DNA of 10,058 bases from an uncultured Oscillospiraceae bacterium (GTDB taxonomy: Bacteria > Bacillota > Clostridia > Oscillospirales > Oscillospiraceae): NCBI GenBank assembly GCA_934515035.1, contig CAKSXP010000045.1:1-10058 (forward strand). Direction: 5' to 3'. Made by a program: the position numbers and the translations under genes. The notes under the pieces were generated by a model that worked only from the letters and a program-made list of their open reading frames with translations, was not told the DNA's origin and made no database searches. Below, piece by piece: positions 1-8,216 of the stretch. The stretch's first letter is position 1, and every line of letters begins with the position of its first letter.

Positions 1-92
1 TGCTTTCCCCGGCCTGTTCGTCCTTTGATAATTTCAAAAACTTTGTTGAACGCGGGAATACGTTCAAAAATCTGGTAAATGAATTGGAGTAA
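1..92 (+). CDS. 3' end of an unidentified upstream gene (partial)
   Basis: An open frame runs in from the left edge and stops at TAA 90-92, only 3 nt before the first M42 peptidase. The visible 29 residues are rich in Phe, Asn, Lys and Val and end in VNELE. I do not recognise the family from this tail. The ribosome site of the next gene (GGAG 86-89) lies inside its last codons, which is the usual layout of operon partners, so it is probably co-transcribed with the peptidases. It could be a third peptidase or an unrelated protein; the sequence does not decide. Confidence 0.55.
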   Translation, partial: LSPACSSFDNFKNFVERGNTFKNLVNELE

Positions 93-95
93 GCT

Positions 96-1136
96 ATGGA
101 ACTGAGAGAAACGATCAAAAGCCTCAGCCGACTGAACGGTCCTTCGGGCTTTGAGGACAGCGTCCGGTCTGCGATCACGGAAATGCTGACCGGCCTTGTC
201 GGAGAGGTAAAAACTGACGTTATGGGCAATGTTTTCGGCGTCAGAAAATGCGGAAAAGAAGGCGCGAAAACCATTCTTCTTGACGCGCATATGGACGAGA
301 TCGGCCTTATCGTGACCGGATATGAGAAGGGATTCCTTCGCTTCGGCACGCTCGGCGGCGTCGATCCGAGAATGCTGCCGGCGCGCGAGGTCATCGTTAT
401 GACTGAGCCGCCCATGCACGGCGTTATCGACACGATGCCGCCCCATGTCCTCTCGGCGGGGGATATGGACAAATCGATAGAGGCAGACAAGCTGTTTATA
501 AACGCCGGACTTTCCGAGGAAAACGCCGAGAAACTCGTTCCGCTTGGAACGCCGGTGGTGTTCAACGCCGAAATATTCGAGCTTGGAGAAAACCAGCTCT
601 GCGGCAAGGCGCTTGACGACCGCGCCTGTGCGGCCATAATCCTCATGATAATGGAGAATCTGAAGGATAAAGATCTCAATGTCGATGTCTGCGCAATGTT
701 CAGCACTCAGGAAGAGGTTGGCTGCCGCGGAGCATCCGCGGGAGTGTTTTCCGCAGATCCCGATTGGGCGGTGGCAATCGACGTTACCCACGGAAAGACG
801 CCCGATGCAAAGGAAAACGGCATCCTGAACATGGAGGGAGGCCCGGCCATAGGTGTCGGCCCGAACATGAACAGAGCACTTACGGGAGAGGTGTTTGCCG
901 CTGCCGGACGCATCGGCGTTAAATGCCAGACAGAGGTCATCCGCGGCAACAGCGGAACAAACGCCTGGCCGATGCAGATAAGCCGCGGCGGCGTTGCGAC
1001 GGCGGTCGTATCGCTTCCGCTCAAATATATGCACACTCCGGTCGAAACGATCAGCGTCAAGGACGCGCAGCAGATCGTTGACGTACTTACAGAACTCATT
1101 ATTTCCATGGATGGGGAGGGTCCCAGATATGCTTGA
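96..1136 (+). CDS. M42 family metallo-aminopeptidase, paralogue 1
   Basis: A cytosolic dinuclear-metal aminopeptidase of the M42 (TET/glutamyl aminopeptidase/FrvX/YsdC-like) family, 346 aa, the usual length. In characterised members these form large self-compartmentalised oligomers that trim N-terminal residues from short peptides. The full ligand set is visible: H65 and D67 in DAHMDEIG, D174 in ALDDRA, catalytic E206 with metal ligand E207 in QEEVGCRG, D229 in AIDVTHG, and H313 in YMHTP. The spacings agree with those of the archaeal TET enzymes. The PA-like lid domain falls at about residues 70-160. There is no signal peptide. The start is supported by GGAG 86-89, 6 nt upstream of ATG 96. 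The 3' end overlaps the next peptidase by 8 nt. Substrate preference (acidic, neutral or basic N-terminus) cannot be read from sequence. Family assignment is firm; physiological role is inference. Confidence 0.95.
   Translation: MELRETIKSLSRLNGPSGFEDSVRSAITEMLTGLVGEVKTDVMGNVFGVRKCGKEGAKTILLDAHMDEIGLIVTGYEKGFLRFGTLGGVDPRMLPAREVIVMTEPPMHGVIDTMPPHVLSAGDMDKSIEADKLFINAGLSEENAEKLVPLGTPVVFNAEIFELGENQLCGKALDDRACAAIILMIMENLKDKDLNVDVCAMFSTQEEVGCRGASAGVFSADPDWAVAIDVTHGKTPDAKENGILNMEGGPAIGVGPNMNRALTGEVFAAAGRIGVKCQTEVIRGNSGTNAWPMQISRGGVATAVVSLPLKYMHTPVETISVKDAQQIVDVLTELIISMDGEGPRYA
1113..1120 (+). promoter_or_regulatory. Ribosome binding site deciding the start of the second M42 gene
   Basis: GGGGAGGG sits 8 nt upstream of ATG 1129 and within the last codons of the preceding gene. 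In-frame upstream ATGs exist, for example at 1111, but that one would place the ribosome site inside the coding region, and the M42 homology begins at the protein made from 1129. Confidence 0.7.
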
Positions 1137-2142
1137 TACAGTCAAAAAGCTCTGTTCGCTTTCCGGTGTTTCCGGATATGAGGACGAGGTCAGAACATAT
1201 ATCATGAAGGCGGCGGCCGTCTCTGCCGACGAGGTAAAAACCGACTGCATGGGGAATGTAATGGCATTCAAAAAAGGAAAGAAGTCCGGCGGAAAGACCG
1301 TGATGCTCTGCGCACATATGGACGAGGTTGGACTCATCGTTACGGGGATAGAGGATGACGGCTATCTGCGCTTTGCCTGCGTCGGCGGCATCGACCGCCG
1401 CGTACTGATCGGCAAGAAGGTGTTTGTCGGCGATGCGCACATACCCGGCATAACGGGCATAAAGGCCTATCACCTTGTCAGCAAGGAAGAGGAAAAAAAC
1501 GTTCCCAAAGTCGAGGATATGTATATCGACATCGGCGCCGGAAGCAGGGAACAGGCGGAAAAGCTTGTCAGGCTTGGCGCTCCCGTCTCGTTCGACGGCG
1601 TATGCCGTGAGTTCGGCGACGGATATCTGAAAGCCAAGGCTCTTGATGACCGGGTTGGCTGTGCGGCAATGCTCAAGTTGCTCGAGCGCGAGCTTCCGAC
1701 GGATACATGGTTCGTGTTCTCCGTGCAGGAAGAGGTCGGCTGCCGGGGCGCCTCGGCAGCGGCGTTCGGGATAGCTCCGGACGTTGCGCTCATACTCGAG
1801 GGAACGACCGCCGCGGACCTGCCGGAAGTCGGCGCAGGGAAAAAGATATGCGAGCTTGGCCACGGCGTGGTCATACCGTTTATGGACGGCGGAACGATAT
1901 ACAACAGGGAGCTGACGGCGCTTCTGTCGCGTCTTGCGGATGAGAACGGTATTGCCTGGCAGACAAAAAAGCGCATAGCCGGCGGAACGGACGCTTCGGT
2001 CATCCAGCGCGGTACCGGCGGTACGGCGGTAGCGGCGCTTTCCTGCGCGATACGCAATATCCACTCCCCCGTGTCCGTGGCAAAGATCGCGGACTTTGAA
2101 TCCATGCCTGTACTCGCGGAGATGTTTTTGAACAATGTATGA
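1129..2142 (+). CDS. M42 family metallo-aminopeptidase, paralogue 2
   Basis: A second cytosolic M42 aminopeptidase, 337 aa, clearly paralogous to its neighbour but well diverged. Metal and catalytic residues are intact: H63 and D65 in CAHMDEVG, D173 in ALDDRV, E201 and E202 in QEEVGCRG, and H312 in NIHSP. The ligand equivalent to D229 of paralogue 1 is E224 here (LILEGTTAAD), a substitution seen in one branch of the family. The two enzymes therefore probably have different metal geometry or specificity and are not simple duplicates. The start at 1129 is chosen from the strong ribosome site and homology; the frame stays open further upstream. Its ATG overlaps the previous stop in ATGCTTGA (1129-1136), and its own stop overlaps the next ATG in ATGTATGA (2135-2142), so translational coupling on both sides is likely. 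Mixed oligomers of the two paralogues are possible but unproven. Confidence 0.94.
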   Translation: MLDTVKKLCSLSGVSGYEDEVRTYIMKAAAVSADEVKTDCMGNVMAFKKGKKSGGKTVMLCAHMDEVGLIVTGIEDDGYLRFACVGGIDRRVLIGKKVFVGDAHIPGITGIKAYHLVSKEEEKNVPKVEDMYIDIGAGSREQAEKLVRLGAPVSFDGVCREFGDGYLKAKALDDRVGCAAMLKLLERELPTDTWFVFSVQEEVGCRGASAAAFGIAPDVALILEGTTAADLPEVGAGKKICELGHGVVIPFMDGGTIYNRELTALLSRLADENGIAWQTKKRIAGGTDASVIQRGTGGTAVAALSCAIRNIHSPVSVAKIADFESMPVLAEMFLNNV

Positions 2143-3382
2143 TAATATCAAACCCGAAATTCTGAAGCTTGCGGAAGAGACGGAAGCAAGACTCAAAGAG
2201 CGCTTTGCGCAGATCGATGCGGTCGCCGCGTTCAACACGGCGAAGGTGGCGGAAGCATACAGAGAGCTGAGGCTCAGCGATATGCATTTTGCCGGGACGA
2301 CCGGATACGGTTACGACGATGCGGGCCGTGAACTGCTGGATGGAGCATTTGCGCGCGTTTTCGGAGCGGAGAGCGCCCTGGTGCGCATGGGCTTTGTGAA
2401 TGGGACGCACGCGATAAGCGCGGCGCTTTTCGCCGCGCTCTCGCCGGGACAGACGCTCCTGTCCGTGACCGGCGCGCCTTATGACACGATAAGGACCGCG
2501 ATAGGCATTTCAGGCAATGCACATGGCTCTCTCAGATTCTACGGGATCGGATATGAGCAGCTCGAGCTTACGCCCGGCGGCGACCCGGATTATGACGCGA
2601 TAGGGAAGGCTGCCGCCGACGGGAAGATCGGCGCGGTTCTCGTTCAGCGTTCGCGGGGTTACGGCGACAGACGCGCTCTGTCGGTTGGGGAGATCGGACG
2701 GATAGCGGAGCTTGTCCATACGGTGAACCCCGGAGCGGCCGTCATATGCGACAACTGCTACGGTGAATTCTGCGAGACGCGCGAGCCGACGGAGGTCGGG
2801 GCCGACCTGATGGCGGGCTCGCTGATAAAAAACCCCGGCGGCGGACTTGCTCCCATGGGTGGATATGTTGCGGGACGCGCTGATCTGGTGGAAAGGGCCG
2901 CGGCACGGCTGACGACTCCGGGCATAGGCGGGGAATGCGGCGCAACGCTGGGGAACAGCCGCGCCTTGATACAGGGCTTCATCATGGCGCCGCACACCGT
3001 TGCGCAGGCGCTGAAAACGGCCTGTCTCTGCGCCGGAATGCTGGAGGCGCTTGGTTATGCGACCTCTCCCACCGCGCTCGAGCCCCGTTCGGATATAATA
3101 CAGATGGTGCGGCTCGGAAGCCGCGAAAACCTGTGTCGTTTCTGTGCCGGGATACAGCGCGGCTCGCCCGTGGACGCTTACGTCACGCCGGAGCCATGGC
3201 AGATGCCCGGATATGACTGCGAGGTCATAATGGCGGCAGGGACCTTTATACAGGGCTCGTCGATCGAACTCAGCTGTGACGGACCGGTCAAAGAGCCGTA
3301 TCTGGCCTATCTTCAGGGCGGCCTTACGTATGAACTCGGAAAATACGGCATTATTTCGGCGATAAATGAAATGACGGTGTGA
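2135..3382 (+). CDS. PLP-dependent methionine gamma-lyase-like (YnbB/aluminium-resistance family) enzyme
   Basis: A 415-aa fold-type I PLP enzyme resembling the family annotated as 'methionine gamma-lyase family' or 'aluminium resistance protein' (PF06838), to which B. subtilis YnbB belongs. Such proteins resemble cystathionine beta/gamma-lyases, and their true substrate is largely unsettled. Visible features are the conserved GTTGYGYDDAGRE stretch (residues 54-66), the cofactor-binding NGTHAIS (89-95), the D206 region VICDNCYGEF that should contact the pyridine nitrogen, and the likely Schiff-base lysine K232 in GSLIKNPGGGLAP. There is no signal peptide, so it is cytosolic. The start at ATG 2135 overlaps the M42 stop by 8 nt; a weak GGAG (2118-2121) lies 13 nt upstream, so translation may rely on coupling to the upstream gene. 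The context suggests that amino acids released by the peptidases could be the substrate pool (inference). Family call is strong; reaction is not established. Confidence 0.88.
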   Translation: MYDNIKPEILKLAEETEARLKERFAQIDAVAAFNTAKVAEAYRELRLSDMHFAGTTGYGYDDAGRELLDGAFARVFGAESALVRMGFVNGTHAISAALFAALSPGQTLLSVTGAPYDTIRTAIGISGNAHGSLRFYGIGYEQLELTPGGDPDYDAIGKAAADGKIGAVLVQRSRGYGDRRALSVGEIGRIAELVHTVNPGAAVICDNCYGEFCETREPTEVGADLMAGSLIKNPGGGLAPMGGYVAGRADLVERAAARLTTPGIGGECGATLGNSRALIQGFIMAPHTVAQALKTACLCAGMLEALGYATSPTALEPRSDIIQMVRLGSRENLCRFCAGIQRGSPVDAYVTPEPWQMPGYDCEVIMAAGTFIQGSSIELSCDGPVKEPYLAYLQGGLTYELGKYGIISAINEMTV

Positions 3383-3389
3383 ATCCGGG

Positions 3390-3397
3390 CATATAAT
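3390..3397 (+). promoter_or_regulatory. Possible sigma-E-like -10 element upstream of yunB
   Basis: CATATAAT lies in the 34-nt gap between the PLP enzyme and yunB. It is one base from the Bacillus sigma-E -10 (CATACAAT), and yunB is a known sigma-E gene in B. subtilis. At a 15-nt spacing the upstream element would be GAAATGA (3368-3374), a poor match to the sigma-E -35. A sigma-A reading (TATAAT 3392-3397) has no acceptable -35. The transcript would begin very close to the ribosome site. Treat as a weak candidate only. Confidence 0.22.
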
Positions 3398-3403
3398 CGG
3401 TAT

Positions 3404-3411
3404 AGAGGTGA
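3404..3411 (+). promoter_or_regulatory. Ribosome binding site deciding the yunB start
   Basis: AGAGGTGA precedes ATG 3417 by 5 nt. A GTG at 3408 in the same frame would fall inside this site, so ATG 3417 is preferred. Confidence 0.65.
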
Positions 3412-3416
3412 CAGCT

Positions 3417-6039
<2,623 letters not shown>

Positions 6040-6040
6040 A

Positions 6041-6074
6041 AAAATGACTTCGATTTTATAATCGGAGCCATTTT
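6041..6074 (+). terminator. Intrinsic terminator after ligA
   Basis: Arms 6041-6055 and 6060-6074 form a 15-bp stem with one A.C mismatch, one G.U pair and a TTAT loop. It begins 2 nt after the ligA stop. The stem starts with AAAA and ends with TTTT, so it may work in either direction, though the tract after it is short. Confidence 0.7.
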
Positions 6075-6302
6075 ACTGTTATGGATAAAAAAACAAAAAG
6101 TTATGCATAACGGGTATAATTTATTTGTCGGGATTGTATAAAAAGTATAAAGAGCATAGTAAATATGACCAAAAAATTTTTTAACATTGACATGCTGATA
6201 TATGAAATATATAATTCAGTCAACGGTATTGAACAGTAGCGACGTTGAATGCCGACAGAGTGTAAACCGCTGAACATGCGGAAAGTTGAAAGGAGATCAC
6301 AG
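6075..6302. other. AT-rich intergenic region before the binding-protein gene
   Basis: No coding frame is credible in this stretch. It contains several AT-rich promoter-like strings, including TATAAT at 6115-6120 without a good -35, the consensus promoter at 6187-6215, and an untranslated leader of about 80 nt ending in a strong ribosome site (AAAGGAG 6289-6295). I recognise no riboswitch or regulator operator in the leader. Confidence 0.6.
6187..6215 (+). promoter_or_regulatory. Consensus sigma-A promoter of the solute-binding protein
   Basis: TTGACA (6187-6192) and TATAAT (6210-6215) are separated by exactly 17 bp. Both hexamers match the consensus perfectly, and the flanks are AT-rich. Transcription should start near 6222, giving a leader of about 80 nt. 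It points away from the ligA terminator and towards the lipoprotein gene. Confidence 0.85.
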
Positions 6303-7997
6303 ATGAAACTCACAAAGATTCTTGCACTTCTGCTCGCTGTCGTGATGATACTCGCGATGGCCGCAGGCTGCGGAAGCAAAGGAGAGACCCCGTCCGATAC
6401 TCCCGCAGACAACCCGGCAACAGATGCCCCGGCACAGCCCCCCGCAGATACACCCGATGCCCCCGCGGACACTCCCGACGAGCCGACCGAGGTCAGCCTC
6501 CCGCTCGTGGACGAGACTGTCAGTTTCGAAATGCTCTATCCTCTGGAGCCGTTTACGATGCCCTATGGCCTGACGGGAGAGGATATCATTAACTTCCAGT
6601 ACATGGAGGAAGCGACAAATATCCATTTTGAGCTTAACGCGATTTCTTTCCTTCAGGTTTCCGATACCTTCAACATTATGATCGCCTCTCAGGAGTACGG
6701 CGATTTCATCAAGGGCTTTGAAAACTATTATAAGAACGGCGCTGACGACGCCGTGGATCAGGACATAGTTATTGACCTCATGCCCTACATAGACAACGAG
6801 CTTTCTGCCTATAAGGATGCCCTTAACCAGGATAAGGACCTTTGGATGTATACTCTCAGCCCGGAGGGAAAGATCGTTTCCGCCAACTATCTCATGCCCG
6901 GCGGTGAGCCTTCAACCGCTGGTCTCATGTATAACCTGGACTGGCTTGAGGGCCTCGGACTGAATGTTCCCCAGACCTATGACGAGGTTTACGAGTTCCT
7001 GACCAAGGCACGCGACGAATACGGCTCCAAGGGCGTCATGCTCAACGACGTCGGCGTCGATACCGAGTATGCGCTCTCCGGCGGCTACGGTGCTCTAGGC
7101 TATACATCCAGCAACTACAACACTCACCCCTTCATTCAGGTCGACAACGTTGTCGAGTACAGCCCCGTTACCGACGGCTATCGCAGCTATCTCGAAATGC
7201 TGGCAAAATGGTATAAGGAAGGCCTGATCTATCCCGACTATGCATCTGTTTCCTTTATGGATCAGATGGACGTCGTCGGTCAGGGCGGCATCGCTCTCTG
7301 GTCCTCCTCCTATGATGCTGCCGGCACTGTTGAGAACAACACCGAAGGCGCGGTCCGTATGCGCGGCATGACTCAGCCGACTGTCAACGCAGAGGATAAG
7401 GTGCATATTTCCAAGGGCGTTACAAAGATGATCTACGGCGCGGCTATTACTACCCAGTGCCATGATCTTGAGACCGCTCTCAAGTGGGTCAACTTCTGCT
7501 ATACAGAGAAGGGCCAGATGATCACCGGCTATGGCAAGGAAGGCGAGACCTACAACATGGTCGACGGCAAGCCCGAGTTCACGGATCTTGTTATCAATAA
7601 CCCTGACTATGTTCTGATTGTTGCAGTCAATGTTTACACCACCTATGGCACTCCCGCGATTGTTGACGGTGCTCGCTATTCTGGTGGTTGGTCTGATCTT
7701 GATTGGGAAGTTATAGAGTGCTTCAACGATCCTGACAGAGACTGGGCATATTACATTCCCACAACTTATGTCAGCATGAGCGCCGATGTTGCTTCGTCCT
7801 TCTCCGCGATCATGAGCGATATTGCGACCTATGTCATGCAGTATGCGGCTCAGGCCATCAACGGCGATATCGTCATTGAGGACACCTGGGATGAATATGT
7901 TGCCAAGATAGAAGGCCTTGGCCTTCCCGAGGCTATCGGATATGAGCAGCAGGCCTGGGATGATTACCTTGCAAAGGCCCAGTATATCCCCGCATAA
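6303..7997 (+). CDS. Extracellular solute-binding lipoprotein, LplA-like ABC transporter component
   Basis: A 564-aa membrane-anchored binding protein of an ABC importer, in the size class of Gram-positive LplA/aldouronate-type oligosaccharide-binding proteins. A lipoprotein signal peptide ends in AMAAGCGSK with the lipidated cysteine at C23. It is followed by a linker of Asp, Pro, Thr and Ala (about 25-62). The mature domain includes the family-typical region around residues 380-425, with LETALKWVNFCYTEKGQ and YGKEGETYNMVDGKPEF. The start at ATG 6303 is fixed by AAAGGAG 7 nt upstream and by the signal peptide; an in-frame ATG at 6249 would bury it. It is a single-gene unit with its own consensus promoter and terminator, and no permease gene lies beside it. 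ATA isoleucine codons are rare (about 5 of 33 by eye), suggesting high expression. A sugar or oligosaccharide ligand is likely from the family; the exact ligand is unknown. Confidence 0.88.
   Translation: MKLTKILALLLAVVMILAMAAGCGSKGETPSDTPADNPATDAPAQPPADTPDAPADTPDEPTEVSLPLVDETVSFEMLYPLEPFTMPYGLTGEDIINFQYMEEATNIHFELNAISFLQVSDTFNIMIASQEYGDFIKGFENYYKNGADDAVDQDIVIDLMPYIDNELSAYKDALNQDKDLWMYTLSPEGKIVSANYLMPGGEPSTAGLMYNLDWLEGLGLNVPQTYDEVYEFLTKARDEYGSKGVMLNDVGVDTEYALSGGYGALGYTSSNYNTHPFIQVDNVVEYSPVTDGYRSYLEMLAKWYKEGLIYPDYASVSFMDQMDVVGQGGIALWSSSYDAAGTVENNTEGAVRMRGMTQPTVNAEDKVHISKGVTKMIYGAAITTQCHDLETALKWVNFCYTEKGQMITGYGKEGETYNMVDGKPEFTDLVINNPDYVLIVAVNVYTTYGTPAIVDGARYSGGWSDLDWEVIECFNDPDRDWAYYIPTTYVSMSADVASSFSAIMSDIATYVMQYAAQAINGDIVIEDTWDEYVAKIEGLGLPEAIGYEQQAWDDYLAKAQYIPA
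6394..6482 (+). repeat. Degenerate repeats encoding an Asp/Pro/Thr/Ala linker
   Basis: Irregular repeats of a CCCGCAGAYACWCCCGA-like unit encode successive ADTP/DAP/ADTPDEP peptides just after the lipidated cysteine. The result is an acidic, proline-rich, probably extended spacer that holds the binding domain away from the membrane. The copy number may vary between strains. Confidence 0.5.
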
Positions 7998-8033
7998 GCT
8001 GCTTTGCGGCAACTGAACAAATATACAGACGTT

Positions 8034-8068
8034 GGAGCTCCCGCATATGCGGGAGCTCCTTTTGCTTT
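8034..8068 (+). terminator. Strong palindromic terminator after the solute-binding protein
   Basis: Positions 8034-8059 are a perfect 26-bp palindrome whose half is GGAGCTCCCGCAT, followed by TTTTGCTTT. As RNA it folds into an 11-bp GC-rich stem with a minimal ATAT-containing loop. It should terminate efficiently and protect the message 3' end. Confidence 0.88.
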
Positions 8069-8216
8069 ACTGGAAAATAATTATGTTAACCTTTTGTAAC
8101 TGGTTTTTACCCGAATGTTATTGAATGGCGGCGAATCATAAGGTATACTGTCAGCATAAGGCAAAAGGACATAGGCAATCGATGCTTATAGCGTTTCTAT
8201 CTTGTGAGGTCGTCTG
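8069..8216. other. Intergenic region before the protease gene
   Basis: No coding frame is seen. It holds an AT-rich stretch, the protease promoter at 8121-8149, and a leader of about 60 nt. A weak inverted pair GTTA/TAAC (8085-8100) lies just upstream of the promoter but is too short to call an operator. Confidence 0.5.
8121..8149 (+). promoter_or_regulatory. Sigma-A promoter of the SLH protease
   Basis: TTGAAT (8121-8126) and TATACT (8144-8149) are separated by 17 bp. Each hexamer keeps most of the consensus. The expected start is near 8156, about 60 nt before the ATG. Confidence 0.65.

Noticed and set aside
1099..2238. Long open frame on the - strand opposite the second M42 gene
   Set aside because: It is antisense to a gene with intact catalytic motifs, crosses three coupled + strand genes, and its translation shows no recognisable domain. 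It is a by-product of GC-biased codon positions.
6115..6120. Second TATAAT upstream of the binding protein as an extra promoter
   Set aside because: No acceptable -35 at 16-18 bp and no TG extension; the region is simply AT-rich.
6261..6276. Possible catabolite-response (cre) operator, TGTAAACCGCTGAACA
   Set aside because: The central CG is displaced by an extra C compared with the cre consensus, so the match fails at invariant positions.
6267..6281. CCGC/GCGG hairpin in the binding-protein leader as a regulatory element
   Set aside because: Only a 4-bp stem with a 7-nt loop; expected by chance and not part of any riboswitch I recognise.
6249..6302. Upstream ATG start extending the solute-binding protein by 18 residues
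   Set aside because: It would place a basic, non-hydrophobic stretch before the lipoprotein signal and include the AAAGGAG ribosome site in the coding region.
7095..8012. Open frame on the - strand opposite the solute-binding protein
   Set aside because: It spans the binding-protein stop and has no ribosome site or recognised motif; the + strand gene explains the region fully.
8085..8100. GTTA...TAAC inverted pair upstream of the protease promoter as an operator
   Set aside because: Four-base arms in AT-rich DNA are too short to separate from chance.
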